Source of the DNA: Plumapathes pennacea | Taxonomy: Eukaryota; Cnidaria; Anthozoa; Antipatharia; Myriopathidae | DNA length: 64,000 nt | Assembly (NCBI GenBank): GCA_964036295.1 | Contig: OZ038463.1 | Location: 5,323,274 to 5,387,273 of the forward strand | Reading direction: 5' to 3' | Shown: positions 1 through 12,300 of the stretch, one piece after another | Position numbering within the stretch: position 1 is the first letter of the stretch | Layout: each line of letters starts with the position of its first letter | Position numbers and translations under genes: made by a program | Notes under the pieces: model-generated | Told to the model about the DNA's origin: nothing | Seen by the model: the letters and a program-made list of their open reading frames with translations, nothing else | Databases searched by the model: none

Positions 1-295
1 CGCGGCCAGCCGAGCGGACTTGCTAATGCGCGCCAAACAAACTTTCAAAACATCAACGTCACTGTCGTACTGTTTTCGGAACACGGTCCGAGCTGACGAG
101 AATTTAGTTTTTGATTCGGTCCCAGTTTCCTCTCGGAAACCTGATTTTGGAGTATCCAGTTTAGTCACAACCAATTCGAAATGTGTGTAAAAACTAATTT
201 GACCAATCAGCGCGAGGCTCACAACCAGACAACGAATCAGAAGCTTGGTACAACGACGCCATCTTGAAAGCTTGTCGGAAGGACAAACACACACC
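1..295 (+). promoter_or_regulatory. upstream region and 5' UTR of POC5
   Basis: No coding exon is visible. The stretch leads into the POC5 start codon at 296 and contains a CCAAT-type element (gaccaatcagcg, about 202-213). The open frame continues upstream of 296 to a possible ATG at 245, but the residues before 296 do not resemble the conserved POC5 N-terminus, so 296 is preferred. Confidence 0.4.
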
Positions 296-3200
296 ATGTC
301 GTCTGAAAACGATGATTCCTTGCCAGATGTCCCTGATGACGATTCCCGGGGCAGTTCAGTGTCTTCTTCCTTGCAGAGAGAATACGACGAGTTGTTGAGA
401 TACGCGGTGGTTACGCCGAAAGTTCTGTTACCACAGAGCGTTTACGAGACCGATTCTTTGAAGATGACGAGGAGAGATGAATTGAGCGCCAGTGAAAGTA
501 AATCTTCATCATCTTTGACTACGACGAGCTCTTCGCAAAGCACTTATTCAGAGGATGTTTCGAGAATTGCTCGGGAGGATGTAAAATTAATTCCCAGCAC
601 TCCTGCTCCAAGGGTCACTTTTCAAGGCGAAGGTTCCATAGCCAGAGATTCGTTGCTTCGAAGTGGTGCGTAAATATTTCGTGTTTGCCGATAATTTAGC
701 ACAGGAGGCAGTGGAAACTTTGAACAGCGTTGAGATAGGCTGTGTATACTGGAATTTAAGCGCGCGAAAGAGATCGGATGTATAAAAAGTCTGAAGGGTT
801 AATTCCAAAATCTGCGAGCTGGGTTTCCAGGGAAGTTTAGTCTAGCATGCCCCTCCAGAAGAAATTTGAGGTTTGGTTTTCCACAATGCCATTTCCTCAG
901 CCAGATAACTACAGTACGTAGATTTTAGAAATTGTTTCCGCAAACTGGTGTAACCAGTTGATCTGCCCCTGAACTCCATAAAAATTATAATAATAATATT
1001 GTTCAAAAGCTAAAATTAAAAAAAAAAAAAAAAAAAAAAAAATGTTTACAACTGTTTAAATTTCTCTACATTAAATTTGACCTCAGAAACATCAGGTGCC
1101 TCACAAGATGAAAATCAAGATTCATCATATTCAGAGAAATCAGAAGCCTCACCACACACACAGCCACCATCCCCTGGGATAGATCCTGATCTAGCAAGAA
1201 TGGAGACCCTGATTGATAGTTGGAGTTTGGATTTGAAGAGAAATATCCTGGTACAGTTTACAAACTGTCTGGCCTTTGAAAAATAATATTGTCTACAGCA
1301 GGTAGTTTACCCTTGCCCCTCCTCCACCCCTTGCCAAAGGTATGAGCTTCTTAGGGTTTGAAATTTGTCTCTGAAATGAGGCTGAGAATTAAGTTCAAAT
1401 CTGACTAGCTATAGTTTTCTAGTATGTCCAAGTCTGCCTGCAACCCCTGCATATTTAGAGACAAAGTACGCACAATATATTGATTTTGCTATACTTTCTG
1501 GGCTTGATACATTGATAACACTCTTAATGTTGCATGCATTATGACAAGTTAGCTTGCACATTTTGATTTTTTTTTTTTTTTTTTTTTTACTAGGCTGAGA
1601 TTGCCCAGTACAAAATGGGTTTGCTGGAAAAACAGAAGCAAATGGTGATGCAGGAGAAGAGAAAGTGAGTTTGCTAGCAAAGGGAACTCTGGTCCATTTT
1701 TAATATTATTGAATGGGGGGGGGGGGGGGGGGGGGTGTGACTGGTAGAGAAGAGCTTATGGGATCTTTGGGGTAAATAATCTTTTCCATGTACTATCTGC
1801 ATTTTGATTGAAAAACACTTGCAAAAAGAGACAAAAACAATCAATAACGACTCACAGCAAAATATAAAATGTCAGAGCACACCACGAAAAAGACTTTGTT
1901 TTATTTGTTTTGTGTGTTTTGGATTAAAATGACACAAATTGTGCATACTTACTAGAAAAGACAAACATTTAACAAAAAAGCCACATAAAGTCTTCTGCTC
2001 ACTATCATTATTTATAAAACCTTTGCACCTGCTTTTAATTCAATCATTATGACCAAAAATATTGTTGGGTTGGGATAATTCCTGATGTCGAGTTCATGTG
2101 GGTTTATGCTGGTCAGAATATCAAATAAATCTAAGTTACAGACACCACTAAATAATTACTGTTAGTGCTGTAAGGTTGTTTAATCGCAAGTGATTAATTG
2201 GTCAATTTACTGGTCCACTAACAGTCTACGTGGTTCTTTTCACAGAGATATGCCACACAAGTTCTTTAGTTTGCTTTGTCCACATTCTGAGTTATGGAAC
2301 TGTTATTTTCTCACCTTATGGCCTGCATGCTTTGGAATTTAGTCTATAACCTAATTGCCATAAGGACTGTGAGCTCAGTTATAGGTACTGTAAAATGTTT
2401 TTTTCTGCAACACTAGTGTACCATATTTTTCATTCAAATCAGGCATGGGGCTGAGATGAACCGACTGCTGAATGAAATGGAGAGCCAGAAGGAGTTGCTG
2501 TTGACCTTTGAACAGACGCTGAAGCATAAGGATTCTATTGTGGCCAACATGACGCATGCCATAAATAAACAGGTACATTGTAGTGTGTAGCAGCTTGGGT
2601 TTCATTAGAAGCTGGTAATGGCTGGTGAACATTGCACACATACAGACAGTAAAAGTACTGAACATATTCAAAATAGATGTGCATGTATGAGCTGTGTGAT
2701 ACCATTTGAGGCCTTTGAAGATCACTGAAAATACAGTGTAATCCAATATAAACTTAATACTGTATACAAGACCACAGTTATGTGTACTTGTAAAGAAGGG
2801 TAACTTGTCAAGATCTCATTCTGGCACCCACTGAATGATTCCAGTTGTTGCTAGCCATTTGTCCTGGTTGGCCCGGGAAGGGGGCCAATTTGGCTGGAAA
2901 TTTTCAGCTTTTCCTTTTCATGCTGAAAGTCCATGTGGGTGGCCATGAAGTTTTTGTTGTGTTAACCATGTTTTGCTTTACCCTGTCTTCAGAGAGAGAA
3001 GTTTGAACTGCTTCGGACTTTTATGTCATGGAAATTGAGACACAGTGACGAGAAAAGAGAAGTAAGTAGGGTGAAGTCGTACTGTGATCAGGTTACATGA
3101 TACTGCTTCTGATGAACATGTGCCTCTTCCTGTAGTTATTTTCCGGGCTATCCTTGCAACTGCTTTAAATGTTGCTTCCATAACCGCTGGTTTCACTTTC

Positions 3201-6200
3201 ATGTCACCCCTTTAGAGTGTTGTCTTTATACACACTGTTGGTAATTTGCACCTTTGAGCAAGTTTTTGGGAAAATTTAATTACATTCACATGGAAATTAC
3301 TCTCCAATGCAAATGTTTTATCTATACCCTTACACCGTAAAGCAATTTAAGTTAGTCTTGTGTATAACTGAGATGAAAATGAAAATATGAAAGTGAAAGT
3401 GAAAATAAGTTTTTCCCAAGTGGATGACTAAAATGTCTGTTAGCCACAACGAAGAAAGTTGCATGCAGAGGTAAAATAAAACTGCATTAAACTGCGATTT
3501 TGCTGGAAAATATATCGGTCCGTTTTCATTGGTTCATCAAGGTGTTCTCTAGCAAGTTGGCCAGGAGACATTATAAGCACGTGCTCAAGAGCCGCGTGTG
3601 GAACAGCTGGCGCTCCGTGATCGAATCCAAATGGAAACAGCGGGTGGAGAAAGCTTGTCAGGTACTGTGTGGTACTAAAGTGTTCACTGTAAAGGGCAAA
3701 CTTTTCTGTTCATACGAATCGTTGTATCTTTGTCAATTTTGTTTTGTACAGTACTTTTTTGGTGGTATTGTTTAGTTGTTTACATAACTAGTCATTTATC
3801 AGGGCGTTTTTTTTTTCACTTTAACACTTAGCACAAATCATAATCTTAAGTTGTAGTAAATATATGACTACGATGTAGTAAAAAATTCATAAGATTATTT
3901 AAACTAAGGCGATTAATTCTGCAGCCTGACGTCACGGTTGTGTCAAATGATTGAAATCAAAGAACTTGATGCTAGATATGTTTGTGGTAAATGACTTCAA
4001 ACTGGCACGTCCCTGTGCTTCTAAAAAAGTAGGGATAGGAGTTGGCAGCAAAGCAGTTGAACTGCAATCCTCCCATTTAGCTTTAGATTTAGCTTTAGTC
4101 ATTCTCTGCAACATGTAACCATCAACTTTCCAGGTAATCTAATTTATTTTAGAGCTGTGATTCTTGCTTTGCCCTCATAGCAATTGTTTCAGTTTATTTG
4201 AACTAGTTTTTTCTCTCCTATAGGCCAAATCGCAGGAAGTATGTGTCAAGTTAACGGAAGACTACGAACAGAAACTGGAAACGGTAAGGAAACCAATTTT
4301 GTGCTCACTCCAACGCGACAAAAAGAAAATAGACAGACCAATAGATAGACAGATAGACAAACAGACTGCTAGATAAACTGCCAGAGAAAGCACGGAGATG
4401 TGGAGGATAGAGGAAGAGAAAACAGAACTACTTGTGTTTAGTTTATAAAATAACTATGATACTACGCGCGCCCTGATTGGTTAAATATCCGTGTTAGATG
4501 AGGGTTTATAAAATAACTATGATACTACGCGCGCACTGATTGGCTAAATAACTGTGTTAGATGAGGGTTTATAAAATAACTATGATACTACGCGCGCCCT
4601 GATTGGTTAAATATCCGTGTTAGATGAGAGTATATTACACGCTGACGCGATACGCGATGTTTTTTACTTGACTAATTATTTTATAAAAGAAATATATAAC
4701 GTGTACCCGTGTAATACAGGCTCATCTAAACACTTGGGAAGTTGGGAGAACACTCGAGTAGCGCCGGAAACCACTCGGCGGCCTCGTGGTTTCCTTACGC
4801 TACTCTCGTGTTCTCCCAACTTCCCGCGTGTTTAGATGAGGCTATATTACACGGTGACGCGTTATATATTTCTTAAGTATTGTAGTACCCACGGTCTTTT
4901 TATTACGTGTTTTTACTGTGCAGGCTCACCGTGAGTTAGAGCAGGCCAGGGAGGAGATTGCGCGCCTTCACTCGGAAAGAGACCACTACGAAGAGACGAT
5001 GAAGAAAGCGTTCATGAGAGGCGTGTGCGCATTGAACATGGAGGCCATGTGGATGTTCAAAGAAGGAGAAGAAGGCGGCCGACGAGGTCAACCTGAAGAC
5101 GACAGGATAGCTCACTCAGGTGCGGAAAGATAACTGGCTATAGGTTAATCTGTGTCAAGTTTAAAAAATCAACCTTTTGATTGTCTTGGCGTAGTTTTTG
5201 ATCGAGAACAAACTGCAGAGCTCGGCTTTGCTTTAGATGTGTCGAGGAGATTTTGTCACCGAGGCCTTGTCCACACTCTACTACCTAATGGTTTCATTTG
5301 AAAACGTCGCATCGTTTTTGAAAGCATCCATTGGATAGCCTCTTTTTTCAATTTATTGTTTCAGTGTGGATGGAAGGCAAAAACGCGGTGTATGAAGTTT
5401 TCTATCATGTCCCTGGCATTATGGGTACAACAGGGCTAGGCTTCAATTAAAGTGCGCCCCGAAGGTTGTCACGGCCATTTTTTTTTTTTTTTTTTTTTTT
5501 TTACGGTCGGCTACCATAGCCCTATTTACCGCAGCTCCATTAGATTTTCAAGTGAAAGCGTGTTAGTGTGGATGTGACCTGGGTTTTTCAGTGTCCAGGA
5601 AACTGTAGGGGTAGCGATGTGGTTGTGTTGGCCATTGCACATAGCAGACCACTGGCTTAGTTGCCATTACTGAGATCCACAGTAGGTTGAGTGATAATGT
5701 TTGTTACTCGCCCAATTGATAGTACGTCTTCCCAATTGGCTTCCGTTTGGACTAGGACACTAACCAATCTTTTCGTCTAACCCGAGAACATTCCGACTGT
5801 GAGACCGAAGATAATCCGACCCTTCCTCGTGCTTTTCCGATTAAGAATGATCCGACTCACTTCAAATGTTCTCCGACCACTATATGGACCACCCTACCGT
5901 CGTTTTCTCGATCGACAATTGTTCGACCGTTTTCGCACGTTTTTCGTAGACACCGAGGATATGCCACGTTATCACCGTCCTCGTCCGACGGATCAAACAT
6001 ACGGGAACGTGGGTGTACATCCGGGGTACAGCTGCAAGCAACGTCAGCCGCCTGTCCCGGAAAGAGCGCACCCGTCATCGGGAAGAACAGTGACTATTAA
6101 AGCTGTGGGCAGATCTGATCTGCAAGGAACGAAGGCCAAAGCAGGTATGAACAACGCGCACTAAACCTTTGTGTTCTTCATGTTCATTCTTGGCTTTGTT

Positions 6201-6701
6201 GTTCTTGCTCCTGGTATTTGTTTTGTTTTTGTTCTTCTTCTGCGGTTTTAGTTTGTTCCAGTTCTTATTCTTGTTCTTGTAATTTTTGTTCTTTTTGTTT
6301 TGGTCCTCGTTGGTTATTAGTCTTGATGTTCCTTCGATTCGCGTTCTTGTTTCCTTTATTCGTGTTCTTATGCACAGAGATACCATCTGAAACATGCCTT
6401 TTCTTGTAGAATTGGTGGTTCTTCTTTGAAAGTCAAACTTGCTGTTCATTCCTAGTCCTCCACTTCTTTGCACGGGATCTATTTTAATCTTTATTTTTCT
6501 CTCTCAGGTATGGTAGGCACTCAAGGCCCTGTCAGTTCAATATTCGTCCAGAAGCACACAGCAGAGCGAGACTCCTGTGCGCCTCCAGTGCGCCGTCCTG
6601 TTAGTCAGCGGCCGTCGTCTTCCAAGAGTTCTACCACGCGGCCGTCACGTGGGTCTCCCGTGCAAACCATTCACACAACACCCGTGAAAGTCGTGCAGTG
6701 A
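296..6701 (+). CDS. POC5: POC5 centriolar protein homolog (10 exons, 522 aa)
   Basis: Exons: 296-665, 1087-1250, 1594-1664, 2443-2572, 2993-3061, 3542-3661, 4224-4283, 4924-5119, 5950-6144, 6508-6701; phases agree and the sum is 523 codons including stop. POC5 is a centrin-binding protein of the distal centriole lumen needed for full-length centrioles. Recognised from the N-terminus ([15 protein letters not shown], then [18 protein letters not shown]), the Trp-containing Sfi1-like centrin-binding segments (exon 6, [20 protein letters not shown]), the highly conserved [17 protein letters not shown] of exon 8, the [15 protein letters not shown] block of exon 9 and a C-terminus ending in VKVVQ. 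The middle is predicted coiled coil. Human POC5 is about 575 aa, so the length fits. Exon 6 uses the upstream AG at 3540-3541; the AG at 3551-3552 would break the frame. Confidence 0.93.
1019..1041. repeat. poly-A tract in POC5 intron 1
   Basis: Homopolymer run just before exon 2. Similar runs sit at 1567-1588 (T), 1717-1735 (G) and 5480-5502 (T) in other POC5 introns. Confidence 0.8.
4441..4628. repeat. 63-bp tandem repeat, three copies, in POC5 intron 7
   Basis: Three head-to-tail copies start at 4441, 4504 and 4567. Each begins gtttataaaataactatgat and contains a cgcgcgc block followed by a tgattggttaaata-like segment. Copies differ by a few substitutions. Confidence 0.85.
4686..4876. mobile_element. 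foldback MITE in POC5 intron 7
   Basis: The two halves are imperfect reverse complements: the left arm starts agaaatatataac and contains ggctcatctaaacac, and the right arm ends gttatatatttctt after gtgtttagatgaggc. The arms are about 90 bp around a short centre. No coding sequence is present, as expected for a non-autonomous hairpin element. Confidence 0.7.
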
Positions 6702-6783
6702 ACACGTGACTGAAGCCTGATTGGTGGACCCAAAAACAAAGTTAGAGGAATATTTATCGCGTGCTCATAAATATGTATATCTT

Positions 6784-7135
6784 TTTATTACACGACTTCA
6801 CATTTTCGAGTGCAAATACGGGCCAAAACGAGTGCAAAGATGGGAGCGTATTGCACTCGTCAGGAACCAGATCAACTGGTTTATTAGCTTACGTGATCAG
6901 TTTTCGCAAGCAAAGTTTACGAACGCGTCATTTTTTGTTCCATTTTGCGCGCGGCGAGAATGCTTGCCCTGCTTCGTTTGTCGTGTAATAAACAATTTAT
7001 TACACAAAAAGTCGTGCAATACGGCTGTATTTTTACTCGTCAGTTTTATTTTTTCTCGCCTGAGGCAGGCTCGAAAAAATAAAACCGACTCGTAAAAATA
7101 CTCCGCCGTATTGCACTCCTTCCCGTGTAATAACC
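6784..7135. mobile_element. inverted-repeat element downstream of POC5
   Basis: Ends ttattacacgac and gtgtaataac are inverted, and an inner foldback lies at about 7008-7117 (gtgcaatacggctgtattttt mirrored by aaaaatactccgccgtattgcac). It lies just past the POC5 stop. No protein is encoded. Confidence 0.55.
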
Positions 7136-9357
7136 TCTTTTTATTCTTTCAACAAAAGTTAAATACTTCTAATGTAGCTCTCTGTAGTCCTATTTTAACG
7201 TGTTATGTACAGAAAACATTGATCAGTGTTGTTTTACGGAAGTCAATCGGAACACTCTTGAAGCTTTATTGATGAACTGCGAGAACAGAGTTACTGTCAG
7301 CATGTGATTTAGTCAATGTGAAAATTGTACTAACTACTTCCTTGGAAAGTTCTAACATGGCGATTTGTAGGAATAAGATAAACATAATTTGTCTTAGTAT
7401 TTGATGTGATGCAGTATACTTATATACTAATTAAAGGACTTGACTATTCTAATTGTCTATCTGTAGTTTGTGGTTTTTCTTAATTATATCATTATACCCT
7501 TCCATCTACCCACCTCTCTTGTCAAGCATGTAGTTTTTTTTTCCGAAACGAATACACACGTTACTAACTGTGATCATGAACACACGTTTTATTTCCCTTT
7601 AAACGTGCTAACATTGTCGTTATTCCATAGCACTGCATTTGTTTCAGAAGTGTTCCATAAAGACGCAAGAGGAAATTGTAAGTTATTTTTTGTCATCTTT
7701 TCCCGTCATCTTCTATAATTCCAATACGCTTTTCAACGAACGACCGATGTTTTGTTTTTTGTTTTGTTTTGCTTTGTTTTTTGTTTTTTTTGTTTTTGTT
7801 TTTTTTGCTTTCTAAGAGACACGATTCATATAGTACGGATGCTGGTTTATTGGTTGTTTGTATACTATCAATTGAAGTGGATTAGACTCGTAATGAATTC
7901 TCGTTTTATTCAGATCTATTGTTTTGTGAGCTCAGGAGTCAGGTGGGTTAATCTCTTTGGACGTATGTCTGTCTCTTTATAGGTGTCCATATTTGGCTTA
8001 TGTTTTATGCCATGCAAACTATAGGCCATTTCCGAGTGCCTGTAGTCTGTTTCGAAACGAGGCATGGTCAGCCTTCGTTATGAACGTCACTAGTTTGTGT
8101 TTGCATGTTCATTTTTCATGCAAATTGAACTCATTTTCATAAGAAAGGTTTCACACTATGAAATCGCAAAATAATATTAATAATAATAATTGCTCCTCAC
8201 GATACCTCATAAAATTATGTACCACAAAACCATTTCAAACAAAACCGAAAAAAAAAAAGAAAAACGTTACCGTGAAATTTGAAGCCCCGGGTGCACACTG
8301 AAGATATGTCCAATGGCAATAATAAAAATTAATTACCTGTTGGACAATTCTCTGTGATGTTCGGCAAGGTAGTGGAAGTTTGATATTAGTTTGCCACTAA
8401 GTTGAGTCAAACTTAACAACTGCAGCTTCACTAAACATTTCTATTGTGGTTATGATTTGTACATGAAAATCTCAAATACAAACTGCGGCAAGAAAATATT
8501 AATGAGAGATATATTCGCAGTTATGAAAGTGATGAAGCAATTTAAAACATAATCATAGTCATTGTCGCCTGAATGCGAATAATGACGCGGGAAAGGTCCT
8601 GTTTTTGTTTTTTCGGTCTCTTTGCGACTGTAAGTTGCTTCATGGCTGCGAAGATATCTTTCGATAATGTTTTCCTTTTTTTTTTTCCATTTTTTTTCTT
8701 TAATTTTTTTTTTCTGTTCAAACCACCTTGTCGGCTCATCGCTAAACATGTCCATACGATTTGGGAAGTCACTCACTGAAAATAGTCAGTGCACCCGAAT
8801 TGAACATGGCGAGTTCCACCCGACGCCGCGGCACCCAGGGTTTTGACTGCAATTCGCACCCGTTTTCTAATCTTTGTGTGAGCAACCGTTCATGCAAATA
8901 GGCCTGACCTAAACTTTTTCCATTCACTAATTTTGACGTGGGCGGTTGACTTCTTGGCTTAGAATGAAATCGGTCTTTTCAAATTTCCATGAAGAAATCT
9001 GTATTAATTGAAATCTCTTCCCGTGTTTCTAGTTAGTGTTGGAATGAGCTTTAAGCCTTTTCCGGTCGTGAAAACCTCAGTTTTCTGGTGAAGAATAGCT
9101 CTGTGTTGAATGGGGAAATATCCAAAACATAACGTAATTTTCGCGCCTCTAGAACATTACCTAATGTCAACGAACCAATCAGCAGTTAGTACCTGCTCTG
9201 TCACGGGTGCGCAACGATGAATTTTAAATATTGTGTTTTCTTATCAATGATTTCGACCAATCATCTGAAAAACTGAAAAACACTGGCAATATCTATGTCC
9301 AAGCTTTGGATGTAGGAATTTTAGAATAAGGATATATCTCTTTTCATCTCTCAAAGC
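7136..9357. other. intergenic stretch before the SEA/WSC gene
   Basis: No recognisable exon. It holds T-rich low-complexity stretches (about 7745-7810 and 8680-8715) and short open frames without codon signal. The last few hundred bases are the likely promoter and 5' UTR of the gene starting at 9358; I see no clear TATA box. Confidence 0.4.
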
Positions 9358-12300
9358 ATGAGGATTTTGCCCTGGATTGCTGTCCTCGTTGCCATTGCTG
9401 TAGTGGACGCTCGGCCGTCAAAAAGTAAGTGTTGATATTTGAATTCTGTCACCGTCTTTCCCACTGACGTTATTAAGTCATCAGGCGACAAGTTTCCCTC
9501 GAAGGGAGTGTTTAGCTTGGTGAAACTTAATTCGTTTGTCTAAATCGTTTCCTTCATCCAGATGTGTTAATATCTGGGTTGGTTTTCAAAGCTTGGTTTT
9601 AAAAGCCTGTGAACCAGAGGTGATAATAGATCACTGAACGCTTAACCCTTCTCATGTTTGTGGTGACCTGCTCTTCGATAATAGAAATGTGTCCAAGCGT
9701 GTGACCCGGTGCACATTTGAAAACATCTCCAGAAAAGTAAATCAACACTACTCTTCTCCCTTTGATTCGTTTTATGATTGCGCGCTTCAATTTATTTCTG
9801 GAATAATTATTTTTCTTTCTCGGTTTTTGTTTGAGGGAGTGGTGGCTGAAGGTGGGAAAGGAAACAAAACGCAGTACAATTTTGTAGTGTTAAATGTTCA
9901 CGATGGTCTTGTTTTCTTTAGACAAATTGATGTGCCTTCTGAGATTGTGCCGATTAGTAACATGTATCGTACAAAGAAATTTTTCTGTGTTCAGCTAAAA
10001 TGCACGTACGTAGACTAAAGCAATGCAATTCACCTGTAACAGGCAGAGTGATCATTGTGGTTGTAAGAACTATGAATATATAACAGTAAGTTGTATGATC
10101 AAACGCGAGCTGATTGAGGCATCACAGTTCCTCGTTATTAGTCCAACAGATTTATTTGTTTTATCCTGAATATATTTCTTATTCGTGCAGAACCACATTT
10201 TGCGTTTGACAGAATTTATCACACACGGAGGTTGAACATTTTTACTTTCCTTTTTTTTTTTTTTTTTTTTTAGCTCGGCGTTTTAACCATGAATGTCGTG
10301 CGCATTAACCATTTGAATTCGACTCCTACAATCGGGACACTTACCTTTAAAACCATTTAAACCACCTTACAATTCTTCAAAGCTGAAATTATTCTCCTTC
10401 CTGCCCTTGATGCAACATTGTTTGGGTCAAGAGCGAGTGAAGTTGTTTCGAGTTTAAACTGATTTGACATGATTGTAGGACATATTAGCAATTTTACACA
10501 GTTATCAGCTGAGGATTTGCGAAGGACTTTTGATCATGATTGCAGATGATAACTGTTCTTTGTTTTTTTTTTATTCAACAACAAAATCCAGTCGTTCATA
10601 GTCCTCTCGTGCGCAGAATCTTTCGTATTGTACGAATCTATCTGTTCACTTTACGGAGTTGTTTAAAAATATCCAAATAAAACTGGCTGGTCTTTTTATT
10701 ATTCCTTTTTAGTTGATCAACGTCTACGCAGCGGAAATCCTTTTTTATCGACCATGCGTTCACTTCATTATAATCCGAACTAGGAAAAGTTATATAGTAA
10801 TGGCGACGAACGCTGACCAATGGAATTGACGTCAAGAACGTATCTCCGCGGTGTCATGTAGGACTAGTAGACTTAGTTCTCTTTATATTTTAGTGATTTA
10901 GCTGAAGACGAAATCTGAGACATAGACATGCGAACTGACAGAAAAAAAATATATAAAAGGGAACACGGTACTTTCTTCTTTCCAAAGAAAAAGAAAAAAA
11001 GCCTCTGAAAGTTGTACTTTTCCACAGAGAATGAGCAAAACGTAGAGCCAGTCGATGAGTCAGACAGGACGCTGATCAGAGTAGCGCGGGCGGATCTCGA
11101 CGAGGACGAGGAGGAGCCTAAGGTGACGTCACACAAAAATCGCCACAAGAAGCGGTCGGAAGAAGGTAAGGAGCCTGGTGCGAGTTTTGAAGTTCCACAC
11201 AATCTTGCCAGCTGAACTTGAGTAGAAATACGTCAGACTAATTATCCGTGATTATCTTGCAGACGTTGTAAGTAGAAAGAAGAGGGCTACTGAAGAGGGT
11301 GAGTGATCGAAATGTTGACACAGAATATACGAGGAAAGTTACCACTAACTACCACTGTGACATTTATAGCGTCGCCCACAGTTTTCAGGACAGTCATACT
11401 TAATAGCTGCAGGCGTGTTGTCTTTGTGCTGATGTCTTTGATATCAATTTGTTGTAATTTCAATTTATTGTTCTGAGACTGTACTTTGTTTGCGAGAAAT
11501 TTGTGAATATGAACATTTCATTTTTTCCAGACGAGTTCTTCCAGGCTCTTTTGTCTCGCAAAGAGGACAGCAGGAAAGGTAAAGAACAAAACCAAGACTT
11601 GACTTGACTTGACTTCCAGCAAATCCTGCTGGAAAATAAAAGCGTACTGAGTGCTAAATATGCATGATAAATTATTGTATCCAATATTTTGTTTGTTTTG
11701 TTTTGTTTTGTTTTTTTTTTTATTTCAGAGAAAAAGCGTTCTTATGAAGAAGGAGCCGAGGATAAAGGTAATTTCTTGGTTAGTTTATTAGAAATAATGA
11801 TAACTTTAAGATACAGTGAAATCTTTGATACCCAGTGTAGTGTCTACAACACTTCCAGTTGTTTATATTTGCCTATGCTTGTTTCCCCAGCGTATATAAA
11901 GCGGGATGACTGGAAAGGAGACTCCAAGATCTCTGACGCAGATAGACAAGGTATAATCAAGCGAATTTGGATTTGTCACACTCAAGATCTCAACTTAAAA
12001 ATGCTAAAAGCAAACCCTTGTAATCTGCCAAAAAAACCTTCTTATGGGCCAAGTTGTTCAAAGCACGATTATGCTAATCCTTGATTAGTTCTAAACTGCT
12101 GTCATTTTTAAGCCTGAAAATGAGAAGCTTTCGTTCACTGGACGACTTTGTCGATATATTTTGAACTAAAGTAAGGTTTTTAGATTTTTTTTTTTTTTTT
12201 AATCGAAACTTTGCAGTTTGTATGCCCAGAATTTGCTAAAAAGTATTTGGCTAATCCTGGATTAGCTTAATCGAGCTTTGAACAACCGGGCAATAAAGAG

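Noticed and set aside
6075..6473. 132-codon Lys/Asn-rich ORF on the minus strand
   Set aside because: Antisense to POC5 exon 9 and a T/G-rich intron; composition only.
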